9,192 nucleotides of DNA from Myxococcales bacterium (GTDB taxonomy: Bacteria > Myxococcota_A > Polyangia > Polyangiales > Polyangiaceae): positions 1-9,192 of the forward strand of contig JANYHY010000090.1 of assembly GCA_025362165.1 (NCBI GenBank), read 5' to 3'. The position numbers and the translations under genes were made by a program. Each line of letters begins with the position of its first letter. Within the stretch, counting starts at the first letter, position 1. Below, one piece after another: positions 1 through 6,792 of this stretch. The notes beneath the pieces are model-generated. The model was not told where the DNA came from. It made no database searches and was given only the letters and a program-made list of their open reading frames with translations.

Positions 1-441
1 CTTCTGACCAATCAAGTAGTAGCCGCCGTCCTCCGCTGGGCCAAGCACCAGGTCCACGTCCGTCGACATCAACCGAACGACGGACTCCTCGAGCAGCGCA
101 ACGGGCAGCGTTGGCGTGTCCGCGTCGATCATGAGCACGGCGCGCGTGGCCTCCGCGAGGCTGTCTTTGGCTACGTTCGCGAGTCGCTCTCCCAGATCGG
201 CGCCGCGCTGCGCGTGAACGTCGACGAGGCTGCCGATCAGTGTGCGCATCTCTTCTTCGGCGTCTGCGGGAGCGAAGGCTACACACGTCACCGCACCACG
301 CGCAGCTCGCGCCTGATCGATCTTGTCGAGGAGCAACGCACGATACAGCTCGAGCGACCGCGCGTCGTCGAGCCCTAGGCGCGTCTTGACCGTCCCGAGT
401 CGGGGCGCTTTCGCCATGATGGTGAGCCGCGGGAGTGACAT
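1..441 (-). CDS. TIGR04282 family glycosyltransferase-like protein (DUF2064), 5' part
   Basis: The first 147 residues are visible; the gene runs off the left edge of the window. I translated it directly from the complement. It starts MSLPRLTIMAKAPRLGTVKT and carries the N-terminal signature of the TIGR04282/DUF2064 family (KAPxxGxVKTRL, residues 11-22), a GADLGERLANV motif (80-90), DADTPTLP (106-113, in place of the usual DSPTLP) and LGPAEDGGYYLIG (133-145). Members have a GT-A nucleotide-diphosphate-sugar transferase fold and are named from association with radical SAM/arsenosugar biosynthesis clusters; the actual substrate is uncertain. Expected full length is about 200-230 residues, so roughly a third is missing. 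ATG at 441 is chosen because family members begin with a short beta-strand before the KAP motif; ATG 453 (four residues longer) is possible and neither has a clear Shine-Dalgarno sequence. It is divergent from the acyl-CoA dehydrogenase-like gene at 508. Confidence 0.85.
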   Translation of the reverse strand, partial: MSLPRLTIMAKAPRLGTVKTRLGLDDARSLELYRALLLDKIDQARAARGAVTCVAFAPADAEEEMRTLIGSLVDVHAQRGADLGERLANVAKDSLAEATRAVLMIDADTPTLPVALLEESVVRLMSTDVDLVLGPAEDGGYYLIGQK

Positions 442-507
442 CGCCGAAACCATACTCAGGCTCGCTGCGTAAGCGTATCCTCGCTTTCGTTCCAAGGAGG
501 GCTTGTG
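442..507. promoter_or_regulatory. Divergent intergenic region with strong RBS for the 508 gene
   Basis: This 66-bp gap separates two divergently transcribed genes and so should hold promoters for both, though I cannot pick convincing -35/-10 boxes. The clear element is AAGGAGG at 494-500, a near-perfect Shine-Dalgarno sequence. It lies 7 bases before ATG 508 but only 4 before the in-frame GTG 505, which decides in favour of ATG 508. Confidence 0.6.
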
Positions 508-1653
508 ATGGATCACGCCAACGCAATCGAAAAAGCAGCCATACTCGCCGGACAAGTCGCGCCCAAAGCCGAAGCACATGATCGCGCGGGCAGCTTCTGC
601 GACGACGGAGTAGAGGCGCTCGCCAAGGCGGGGCTCATGGGCCTGATGGTCCCCAAAGACGCGGGAGGCGAGGGCCTCGGACCCAAGTCGCTCGCCGCGG
701 TGATCACTGCGGTCGCGGAGGCGGACGCGTCGCTCGGCATGGTTTACTTGATGCACGTGCTCGGCACCAACTGCGTCGTCAGCGGACGCAAGAGCGCGGC
801 GCGCGACAAGGTCCTCGCCGAGGTCGTCGCGGGCAAACACCTCTCCACGCTAGCGTTCAGCGAAGCAGGCTCGCGCAGCCACTTTTGGGCGCCCATCTCG
901 AAGGCGGAGATGCGCACCGGTGGCTCGCGTCTCAACGCGAAGAAGTCTTGGGTGACGAGCGCAGGCAAGGCGCAGAGCTACATCGTGTCGAGTCTGTCGC
1001 CGTCTGCGAAGACTCCAGTCGAGTCCAACTTGTATTTGGTGAGCGCGGGAACTCCGGGAGTGACAGTCGCGGCCGCGTGGGACGGGATGGGTCTGCGCGC
1101 GAACGCGTCTTCACCAATGGGCCTCGAAGCTGTGGACGTCTCGGACGACGCCCGACTCACCGAAGACGGCAAGGGCTTCGACGCGATGATGGGTTGGGTG
1201 CTGCCGCTCTTCTGTTTGGGCTCGGCTTGCGTCGCGCTCGGGATCTCTCGCGCTGCAGTGGCGGCGACCGTGAAACACCTGAAAATATCGCGCTTCGAGC
1301 ACATGGGCGACGTCAGCCTTGGCGAAGCGCTCCCCAACGCGCGCGCGCGACTCGCTCAGATGCAAATCGAGACTGACGGTCTCGCCTCCAGAATCGAGGA
1401 CACGATCAGGCACCTCGAGAGCCCCGGCGATCTGACGATGCTCCGCGTGCTCGAGGTCAAGGCGGCAGGCGGAGAGGTCGCGACGAGCGTCACCTCCACG
1501 GCGATGCGCGCGTGCGGCGGTGCTGCCTTCTCCAAGCACACCTCGATCGAACGGCTCTTTCGCGACGCGCACGCCGGCACCGTCATGGCCCCAACCGTGG
1601 ACGTATTGCACGACTTCATCGGCAAAGCGCTATTGGGCATTCCACTCTTCTGA
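508..1653 (+). CDS. Acyl-CoA dehydrogenase-fold flavoprotein, atypical (381 aa)
   Basis: The full-length 381-residue protein has the three-part acyl-CoA dehydrogenase layout: helical N-terminal domain (about 1-112), beta-barrel middle domain with the flavin/substrate motif LAFSEAGSRSHFWAP (115-129, cf. the usual TEPGAGSD), and helical C-terminal domain. The C-terminal region RACGGAAFSKHTSIERLFRD (334-353) matches the family's GGxGY...ERxxRD block. The next block, usually YEGTSEI with the catalytic Glu of MCAD-type enzymes, reads MAPTVDV (360-366): the Glu is Ala. The dimer/FAD motif RxxFG is also degenerate (RFEHMG, 262-267). It may therefore not be a classical beta-oxidation dehydrogenase; FMN/FAD monooxygenases of the DszC/SfnB type share the fold and are the main alternative. 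Soluble and cytoplasmic by sequence. Strong RBS at 494-500. Followed after 14 bp by the PhnD-like gene, so probably co-transcribed. Confidence 0.85.
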   Translation: MDHANAIEKAAILAGQVAPKAEAHDRAGSFCDDGVEALAKAGLMGLMVPKDAGGEGLGPKSLAAVITAVAEADASLGMVYLMHVLGTNCVVSGRKSAARDKVLAEVVAGKHLSTLAFSEAGSRSHFWAPISKAEMRTGGSRLNAKKSWVTSAGKAQSYIVSSLSPSAKTPVESNLYLVSAGTPGVTVAAAWDGMGLRANASSPMGLEAVDVSDDARLTEDGKGFDAMMGWVLPLFCLGSACVALGISRAAVAATVKHLKISRFEHMGDVSLGEALPNARARLAQMQIETDGLASRIEDTIRHLESPGDLTMLRVLEVKAAGGEVATSVTSTAMRACGGAAFSKHTSIERLFRDAHAGTVMAPTVDVLHDFIGKALLGIPLF

Positions 1654-1667
1654 AGATCAGAGACATT

Positions 1668-2498
1668 ATGAAGACAATCTGGTTGGGCGCTGTCGCATAT
1701 GACGCCAAGGTCGTTCCTATTTGGGAAGGAATGAGAACGTACTTTCAAGACGAGGCGAAGCTGCCCGTCGAAATCATCCTGTTCCAGAGCTACGAGCGCC
1801 AGAATGACGCGCTCCTCGGCGTGGGCAGCGCGCCGCGGATCGACATCGCGTGGCACACCAACCTCGCATACGTGCAAGCGCTTCGGTGGAGCGAGGGCGC
1901 GTGCAAGCCGATCGCCATGCGCGACGCGGATCTCGGCTGGACCAGCAAGATCATCGCGCCGAAGGGCGGGGCAGTGCGCAAGCTTGACGACCTGCGCGGC
2001 AAGCGCCTCGCGCTCGGCAGTCGCGACAGCGGTCACGCCGCGATCTTGCCAGCGCACTTCCTCGCTGCAGCGGGATTGATCGAGAACAAGGACTATCAAT
2101 CAACTCGCTTCAATACTGATTTGGGCAAACACGGAGACACAGGCACCAGCGAAGTGGACGTGCTCAAAGCGGTCTTGGAGGGCAAGGCGGACGCAGGCGC
2201 GGTCGGCAGCCCGTTCTGGTCGGCCGTGCAGGAGAAGGGCTTGGTGCCGAAGGGCTCGGTCGAAGTGATATGGACCTCCGAGCCATACAATCATTGCATG
2301 TTCACCGGGCGCGCTGGCTTACCCGCCGAAACGTCGGAGGCGTTCACGCGGGCGCTGTTCGGTATGAGTTGGGACAACCCAGTTCATCGTCCGGTCCTAG
2401 AGGCCGAGGGCTTGAAGAAATGGATCGCCCCAAAGACGGACGGCTACGAGGCGCTCGTCTCTGCATGCGAGTCGCAGGGGTTCTTCAGCAGGGCCTGA
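1668..2498 (+). CDS. PhnD-like periplasmic-binding-fold protein without signal peptide (276 aa)
   Basis: The protein resembles substrate-binding components of phosphate/phosphite/phosphonate ABC transporters (PhnD/SsuA/transferrin-like type II fold). Visible marks are an opening strand MKTIWLGAVAYD, RIDIAWHTNLAYVQ (57-70), LDDLRGKRLALGSRDSGHAA (106-125, the counterpart of the GKxxAFxDPxSTSGxxxP block) and LEGKADAGAVGSPFW (170-184). The first strand begins at residue 2, so there is no export signal or lipobox: as written the protein stays in the cytoplasm. No permease or ATPase gene is nearby. ATG 1668 is chosen because the frame upstream of it merely overlaps the dehydrogenase gene and the fold starts right there. 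The 14-bp gap to the preceding flavoprotein gene suggests one transcript and a shared job, perhaps ligand sensing or an enzyme on this fold (MqnA/MqnD and THI5 proteins are precedents). That role is inference. Confidence 0.8.
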   Translation: MKTIWLGAVAYDAKVVPIWEGMRTYFQDEAKLPVEIILFQSYERQNDALLGVGSAPRIDIAWHTNLAYVQALRWSEGACKPIAMRDADLGWTSKIIAPKGGAVRKLDDLRGKRLALGSRDSGHAAILPAHFLAAAGLIENKDYQSTRFNTDLGKHGDTGTSEVDVLKAVLEGKADAGAVGSPFWSAVQEKGLVPKGSVEVIWTSEPYNHCMFTGRAGLPAETSEAFTRALFGMSWDNPVHRPVLEAEGLKKWIAPKTDGYEALVSACESQGFFSRA

Positions 2499-2508
2499 CG
2501 CTCATGCA

Positions 2509-2682
2509 TCAATCTGCGATGCCGTTTTGGACCTCATGACTCGCGTTCTTGTTCAGCAGTTCATGCGTGTGATCGAGCGTGGCTTTGAGGCTTGATCGCA
2601 GCTCGGCCCGCTCTTCGGCACGCCCGGCGACACACTGTGGCGGTCTGGCAAAGTGATATCCCCAGCTCGGACGCTTACTCAT
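2509..2682 (-). CDS. Small hypothetical protein (57 aa), translationally coupled to the glycosyltransferase
   Basis: I found this short reading frame by hand on the complement. It begins MSKRPSWGYHFARPPQ and ends QNGIAD, 57 residues. Its ATG (2682-2680) overlaps the TGA stop of the glycosyltransferase gene as ATGA, the same 4-base overlap that joins the two upstream genes, so reinitiation would translate it. It stops 10 bp from the convergent PhnD-like gene and exactly fills what would otherwise be a 180-bp gap. The middle (about 21-48) is charged and probably helical (RAEERAELRSSLKATLDHTH); there is one Cys, no signal peptide and no membrane segment. I do not recognise a family. It could be a chance ORF, but the overlap and fit make a real gene somewhat more likely. 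Confidence 0.5.
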   Translation of the reverse strand: MSKRPSWGYHFARPPQCVAGRAEERAELRSSLKATLDHTHELLNKNASHEVQNGIAD

Positions 2683-3359
2683 CGTGCGTAGTGGAGGATC
2701 GTCTTGATGATCTTGTAACTAGCGCCGACAGTGCCGCGGACCGTCCCGGATACTTTGGATTGTCCGCCGCATCGCGCGTGACAACGAACGGGTACCTCGC
2801 GCACGCGGAGACCCTCGCGGTGGGCGCGCAGCATCAGCTCGATCGTGAACCCGTACGTACGATCAGTGAGCGCAAGGCGAGTCAGCGCGCTCATCGAGAT
2901 CGCCTTGAACGGCGGCATGTCCGAGTATCGCGCTCCGGTCATCGCGCGCATCACGCGCGGCGCGAACCAGTTGCCGAAGCGCTGCGCGGGCGCCATCGCG
3001 CCACTCTCGACGAGGTGACGCGGGCGCACGCCGAGGCATAAATCAGCCTCGCTGGCGACGATCGGCGCGATGAGCTCGGCGGCGTCCGCGGGGTCGTCGC
3101 TGCCGTCCGCGTCGAGGAACAAGACGACCTCGGCGCCCATCACCCGCGCCTCTTCGACGCCCGAGAGGCACGCCGCGCCGTAGCCACGCTCCCTCTGCTC
3201 TTTGACACGCGCCCCTGCCTCGCGCGCTCGAGTGGCAGTTCTGTCTCGGCTGCCGTTGTCTACGACGACCGCCTGGATCCCGCTCGCGACGAGCTTGCCC
3301 ACGACTGCGCCGACGGTCTCCTCCTCATCGAGCGCAGGGAGGACCGCGACGACCTTCAT
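2679..3359 (-). CDS. Family 2 glycosyltransferase (226 aa), soluble
   Basis: This is a GT-A fold glycosyltransferase of the dolichyl-phosphate-mannose-synthase-like GT2 group. Visible motifs are VVAVLPALDEEETVG (3-17), the nucleotide-binding VVVDNGSRDRT (31-41), RGYGAACLSG (58-67), the metal-binding LDADGSDDP (82-90, DAD acting as the DxD), PPFKAIS (149-155), YGFTIELMLRAHREGL (169-184) and SKVSGTVRGTVGA (201-213). Length suits the short cytoplasmic members that lack C-terminal membrane helices. Donor and acceptor cannot be told from sequence; a lipid carrier or polyisoprenyl phosphate is typical for relatives. It starts at ATG 3359, overlapping the TGA of the upstream lipoprotein gene by 4 bases with no obvious Shine-Dalgarno sequence, so translational coupling is likely. 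Its own stop overlaps the small 57-residue ORF in the same way. Confidence 0.9.
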   Translation of the reverse strand: MKVVAVLPALDEEETVGAVVGKLVASGIQAVVVDNGSRDRTATRAREAGARVKEQRERGYGAACLSGVEEARVMGAEVVLFLDADGSDDPADAAELIAPIVASEADLCLGVRPRHLVESGAMAPAQRFGNWFAPRVMRAMTGARYSDMPPFKAISMSALTRLALTDRTYGFTIELMLRAHREGLRVREVPVRCHARCGGQSKVSGTVRGTVGASYKIIKTILHYAR

Positions 3360-4072
3360 TGAACGATGACATCAATGGATTTGCGATCACTGACGACGCA
3401 ACCTTCACTCGAGACGACGAGCGAATAGGTATACTTGCCCGCAGTGCTCGGCGCGCTCACGCTCGTCCTCCAAGCGCCATCCGGGAAACCAGTCCCTTGT
3501 ACGCCTGCAGTCGGCGGATCGAGAGCGCGCGCGAAGTGCGTCGTGGGTTCTACCAAGAGCACCTCATCGCTGATGGGATCCTTCTTCGTCGGATCTGCGA
3601 ACGTCGCCTGAGTGACCTGCGCAGAGAAGTCTAGCGCCCCGCCTGGCGCGACCTTCGTGGCGCTCGCGATGAAAGAGCCGACCATCGGTTTTGCGTCGAG
3701 CGGCCCTAGAGTCTCTACTAAAATGATCGCGTCGTTTGGGTGTGTGTAGGGGTCGACGACGTCCGTGCCATAAAAGTAGTTGTCTTGAAACGAGTGAACG
3801 CCCAACGGACCCCCCGGCACTCTTAGGGTGAGCTTTCCATTGCTGTCCGTCACCCCTGACAATGTGTAGTGCGGGTTGCCCTTCGACGTGTCTGCGATAG
3901 GTAGATAGCGACCCCCCACCTCTATGGCCACGAGCGAGCTCGTCATGGGTTGCCTGGTCTTTCCGTCCACGAGCTGCATGGTGACCACAGTAGGCCCGGT
4001 CCCGCCGGAGTCCGCCGAGCCGAGGAAACACCCGGAGAGGGAGAGCAAGACGATGCCTCGAAATGCGCGCAT
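3356..4072 (-). CDS. Predicted lipoprotein with carboxypeptidase-regulatory-like and Ig-like domains (238 aa)
   Basis: The N-terminus (MRAFRGIVLLSLSGC) is a lipoprotein signal peptide with an LSGC lipobox; Cys15 would be acylated after cleavage. The following part (about 25-110) looks like a carboxypeptidase-regulatory/transthyretin-like beta domain, with the pattern of variable ligand loops and a turn DSNGKLTLRVPGG (75-87). Residues about 130-238 look like a second immunoglobulin-like beta domain (VAPGGALDFSAQVTQA at 140-155; STAGKYTYSLVVSSEGC at 209-225). No catalytic motif is visible, so a surface or periplasmic structural/binding role is likely. ATG 4072 fits the signal peptide. It is the first gene of a minus-strand operon with the glycosyltransferase (ATGA overlap) and is divergent from the cytochrome lipoprotein gene. 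The specific function is unknown. Confidence 0.8.
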   Translation of the reverse strand: MRAFRGIVLLSLSGCFLGSADSGGTGPTVVTMQLVDGKTRQPMTSSLVAIEVGGRYLPIADTSKGNPHYTLSGVTDSNGKLTLRVPGGPLGVHSFQDNYFYGTDVVDPYTHPNDAIILVETLGPLDAKPMVGSFIASATKVAPGGALDFSAQVTQATFADPTKKDPISDEVLLVEPTTHFARALDPPTAGVQGTGFPDGAWRTSVSAPSTAGKYTYSLVVSSEGCVVSDRKSIDVIVQ

Positions 4073-4141
4073 ACTCGAGCATACGTCGAAGTGGCTCCGA
4101 GAGTTTCTGAAACCAATGCATCGCCACTGCGTAGATCCGCG
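4073..4141. promoter_or_regulatory. Short divergent spacer between two lipoprotein genes
   Basis: The spacer is 69 bp if the cytochrome gene starts at GTG 4142, and only 18 bp if it starts at the in-frame GTG 4091. Promoters for both genes must lie here or inside the neighbouring coding starts. I see no clear -35/-10 pair or operator; a divergent position is the only evidence. Confidence 0.3.
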
Positions 4142-4540
4142 GTGAGGCTCGCTGTTGCCCTAATTTTAGCCTCGATCGCGTGCTCGTCGTCACCGCCCAC
4201 GGCCAGCGGCCCGCAGTGTCGACCGGGTGACGTGAACATCCAGAGGCACGGCACGGACTGCGCCTGCTGTCACACGGACGAGTTTGGCGTGGCGGGCTCC
4301 GTCGATCTCACAGGTCCCGCCGTCTACGAAGTTCGCGTCACCGCCCGAGACGGCGCGGAGCTCGTCATGACACCCAACGAATATGGCAATTTCTTTCGCC
4401 ACTATCAACCTGCACCACCTTTGCGCGCTCGAGTCATCGGCCCCAACGGCACGCGCGAAATGATAGGTGATGCACCCAACGGGTCTTGCAACTCATGTCA
4501 TCAATCCGGCGGCTCCGCGAGCATACTGAGCGGCCGCTGA
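4142..4540 (+). CDS. Small lipoprotein with two CxxCH haem c motifs (132 aa)
   Basis: The start GTG 4142 gives MRLAVALILASIAC, a short lipoprotein signal peptide with Cys14 as the likely acylation site. GTG 4091, in frame, would give a longer n-region (MAPRVSETN...) and cannot be excluded; neither has a good RBS. The mature protein carries two haem-attachment motifs, CACCH (40-44) and CNSCH (116-120), so it is probably a di-haem c-type cytochrome outside the cytoplasm. Between them (about 47-110) lies a beta-rich segment, VAGSVDLTGPAVYEVRVTA then NEYGNFF, like the carboxypeptidase-regulatory-type domain seen between CxxCH motifs in some proteobacterial and myxobacterial lipoproteins. Distal haem ligands are not obvious. 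An electron-transfer or extracellular redox role is inferred. Its divergent neighbour is another beta-domain lipoprotein; whether they work together is open. Confidence 0.75.
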   Translation: MRLAVALILASIACSSSPPTASGPQCRPGDVNIQRHGTDCACCHTDEFGVAGSVDLTGPAVYEVRVTARDGAELVMTPNEYGNFFRHYQPAPPLRARVIGPNGTREMIGDAPNGSCNSCHQSGGSASILSGR

Positions 4541-4547
4541 AGCTACA

Positions 4548-4587
4548 GGGGTTCTCCTTATTTATAGTGAGTTCTTTGGGGAGCCCC
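4548..4587. terminator. Stem-loop between convergent genes, possible terminator
   Basis: GGGGTTCTCC (4548-4557) can pair with GGGGAGCCCC (4578-4587): eight Watson-Crick pairs and two G-U pairs, closing a 20-base AT-rich loop. It lies exactly between the stop codons of the cytochrome gene (+, 4540) and the radical SAM gene (-, 4593), where a bidirectional terminator is expected. Neither side has a good U-tract, so intrinsic termination is not certain. Confidence 0.4.
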
Positions 4588-4592
4588 ATTGG

Positions 4593-5648
4593 CTACGCGC
4601 AATGAAACACGCTCTGTAGTGCATCTCCGTGTTTGCGCTCTTCGGCGGCCGCGCGTTCGGCAATCTCGAATGCTTTGGCGAGCGGGAAGATCTCTCGTGT
4701 GAGTAATAGATCGGAGTCTTCGGCGCCAACGGGGTGCCAGAACACTCCCTCGGCCGTGATGGTGATCTCAGGCATCATGTCGACGCGAGCGAGCGCGACA
4801 CCATCGCGCGCCAAGCCTCGCAACGCCACGCGGCGGATCACACGATCCTCGGAGGCGACGCCGCGGTCGTCCAAGAACGCGACGAAGCGCCGCTCCTCGT
4901 CGTCGGTCGACAGGGTGGCAGCGAGCCTCACGCGGAAGCCCGCGGCGATCATCGCGTCTGCGCCACGCAGCGCGCGCTCCCAAGTGCCTCTGCCGCGATG
5001 AAGATCGTGCAGGCCGGGATCAGGGCTGTCTAGGCTGATTTGCAGCTTGATTCGCGATCGGTCGAGCGCCACGATCTCTTCTTTTCGCGCGCCCTTCAAG
5101 AGCGCGCCATTCGTCAGAACAGTGACGGGCGCCGCCTGCGAGAGCACGCGCAAGATCTCGGCGATGTCATCCAACAGCATAGGCTCGCCGCCCGTGACGA
5201 AGATGTCTCTCACGCCGAGCGCAGGCGCTTCCGCGGCGATCTTCGTGATCGCTTCGAGACCGAGCGCGCGCCTGGACGCTGTCGGCGACGAGCGCACACA
5301 GCAGTAGTCGCAAGAGAGGTTGCAATCGAAGTTCGTATACAACCAAAGGCGAGCACCCAATCGGCGCTCTTCTCTCTGAACGGCACTAGCGCTCGACGCA
5401 CCAGGCGCCCCGTGGCGAATCACCCAGCGGGTAGAGTCTCCCTCGTGCGTTCGACTCACAATCACGTTGCCCGTCATACGAGACCAAGCCTCGAGCTCGT
5501 CTGCGAGAGCGAGCGTCGGACCCTCCAAAGCGAATAGTCCGCCTGCGGGCGTCCTGCGGAGCGCGTCGATCAACTCCAGCAATAGACCGTCTGCGAACGT
5601 GCGAGTTGCCTTGAGCTCGAGCGGCGCGGCGAGACGGGGAGTCTCCAT
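4593..5648 (-). CDS. Radical SAM protein with N-terminal degenerate TusA-like domain (351 aa)
   Basis: Residues 109-117 read CNLSCDYCC, containing the CxxxCxxC motif (Cys109, Cys113, Cys116) that binds the 4Fe-4S cluster of radical SAM enzymes; GGEP (153-156) is the SAM-binding motif, and TNGALL (179-184) and LQISLDS (202-208) are later strands of the barrel. The C-terminal part has only one further Cys (Cys350), so no complete SPASM cluster domain. Residues 1-80 match the size and pattern of a TusA/SirA sulfur-carrier domain (PAGGLFALEGPTLALADELE, then RMTGN and WVIRHG), but the Cys-Pro of the active site is replaced by Asp20-Gly21. It would thus be non-catalytic for sulfur transfer and may serve as a binding platform. 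ATG 5648 overlaps the epimerase stop (TGATG), so it is the last gene of a three-gene operon. Substrate unknown; a sugar, nucleoside or peptide is possible. Confidence 0.88.
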   Translation of the reverse strand: METPRLAAPLELKATRTFADGLLLELIDALRRTPAGGLFALEGPTLALADELEAWSRMTGNVIVSRTHEGDSTRWVIRHGAPGASSASAVQREERRLGARLWLYTNFDCNLSCDYCCVRSSPTASRRALGLEAITKIAAEAPALGVRDIFVTGGEPMLLDDIAEILRVLSQAAPVTVLTNGALLKGARKEEIVALDRSRIKLQISLDSPDPGLHDLHRGRGTWERALRGADAMIAAGFRVRLAATLSTDDEERRFVAFLDDRGVASEDRVIRRVALRGLARDGVALARVDMMPEITITAEGVFWHPVGAEDSDLLLTREIFPLAKAFEIAERAAAEERKHGDALQSVFHCA

Positions 5649-6763
5649 CAGGAGAGCATCCCGCGAGCGCGCAGCTCCTCGTTTGCCTCATCAGTGCGGT
5701 CGATCGGTGTCTCCCCGCGCGCCCACGCGACGAGCTCCCGCGCGCCATCCGCGAAGCTCACAGTCGCTGCAAAGCCCATGAGGCGCTCTGCGAGGCTCAC
5801 GTCCGCGAAGCAATGACGGATATCTCCCTGCCTGAATTGACCTGTAATGGAGGGTGCAATGTCCACTCCGAGCCCGCGCGCGAGCGCCTCTGCCACTTCG
5901 TGTATGCGCACGGAGCGTCCAGTGCCTATGTTGAAAGCCTTGTACCAAGCCGGTTCAGGCGCCACTGCTGCTGCGAGATTGGCGCGCACCACGTCGGAGA
6001 CGTGAGTAAAATCTCTCAATTGAAGTCCATCCTCGAAGATCGTCGGGGCGCGACCATTGAGGAGACGCGACGCCATGATCGCCGCCACTCCAGTATAGGG
6101 ATTGGAGAGCGCCTGCCGGGAGCCATAGGTGTTGAGATATCGAAGCGCCACGGTCGGCACCGCATGAGCGCGACCGAGGACCAGCGCCAGCTCCTCTTGC
6201 GCGCGCTTGGAGGTTCCATAGGTGCTCGTCGGCCTCAGTGGGTGAGTCTCCGAGGTCGGGATGGGAGTGACCTCTACGCCGCATCGCCGACAGATAGGCT
6301 CCCACTGTCGCTTGTCCAGGCGCTCCCGCGGGCGGTCCGCGGAGTCGAGCGCGCCGTGCTCGTCGCATGTGTACGCGCCGTCTCCATAGACCACCATCGA
6401 CGACGACACGACCACGCGCGCAGGCTTCTTCGCTCTCGTCGCAATAGCCTCCATCAGAGTGGCAGTGCCCACGACATTGACGTCGGTATAACGCCGAATG
6501 TCGAACATGGATTGCCCATTACCGACCATCGCCGCGAGGTGAAAGACGACGTCCACGTCCTCGAGTGCGGCGTCGACTGTGGCGCGGTCTCGAACGTCAC
6601 CAAGCATGAACTCAGCCTGTTTAGGCACGAATCGAGGCTCGCCCGTCGGGTGTGCCTGCGCGAGCAAGTCGTCCAGCACCCGCACGCGATTCCCTTGCGC
6701 GACGAGTGCGTCCGCGAGGTGAGAACCAATGAAGCCAGCGCCTCCAGTCACGAGCGCGAACAT
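5648..6763 (-). CDS. NAD-dependent epimerase/dehydratase, dTDP-L-rhamnose 4-epimerase-like (371 aa)
   Basis: This is an extended short-chain dehydrogenase/reductase acting on a nucleotide sugar. It has the dinucleotide-binding TGGAGFIGS (6-14), Asp31-Asp32 after the second strand, FHLAAMVG (74-81), the catalytic Ser cluster VVSSSMVVYG (118-127), Tyr182-x3-Lys186 (TYGTSKRAQE), LRYLNTYGSRQALSNPYTGV (208-227), FEDGLQLRDFTHVSDV (243-258) and FNIGTGRS (277-284). The insertion with Cys158 and Cys161 (WEPICRRCG) and the motif GQSMFDIRRYTDVNV recall enzymes annotated as dTDP-L-rhamnose 4-epimerase; the CxxC may bind zinc. That exact substrate is inferred. ATG 6763 is chosen because GAGGT (6774-6770) sits 6 bases upstream and the fold starts at once; ATG 6790, nine residues longer, is possible. 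It lies 29 bp after the phosphorylase stop and overlaps the radical SAM start by one base. Confidence 0.9.
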   Translation of the reverse strand: MFALVTGGAGFIGSHLADALVAQGNRVRVLDDLLAQAHPTGEPRFVPKQAEFMLGDVRDRATVDAALEDVDVVFHLAAMVGNGQSMFDIRRYTDVNVVGTATLMEAIATRAKKPARVVVSSSMVVYGDGAYTCDEHGALDSADRPRERLDKRQWEPICRRCGVEVTPIPTSETHPLRPTSTYGTSKRAQEELALVLGRAHAVPTVALRYLNTYGSRQALSNPYTGVAAIMASRLLNGRAPTIFEDGLQLRDFTHVSDVVRANLAAAVAPEPAWYKAFNIGTGRSVRIHEVAEALARGLGVDIAPSITGQFRQGDIRHCFADVSLAERLMGFAATVSFADGARELVAWARGETPIDRTDEANEELRARGMLS

Positions 6764-6792
6764 GCGACTACCTCTATCCTTGGCAATCATAC

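Noticed and set aside
1..441. Link of the TIGR04282 gene to a selenoprotein or arsenosugar cluster
   Set aside because: The name suggests it, but no ArsS-type radical SAM gene or in-frame UGA with a selenocysteine context was seen; the radical SAM gene here is over 4 kb away in another operon.
885..1376. 163-codon plus-strand open frame inside the flavoprotein gene
   Set aside because: Out-of-frame shadow with Arg-rich composition; the flavoprotein frame has clear conserved motifs across the same bases.
1512..1667. Upstream extension of the PhnD-like protein
   Set aside because: It overlaps the end of the flavoprotein gene in another frame; the binding-protein fold begins at ATG 1668.
1356..2099. 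247-codon minus-strand open frame across the flavoprotein and PhnD-like genes
   Set aside because: Antisense to two well-supported genes, crosses their junction, and has no recognisable domain.
3950..4141. Long N-terminal extension of the cytochrome lipoprotein
   Set aside because: It would overlap the divergent lipoprotein gene antisense and bury the lipoprotein signal peptide inside the protein.
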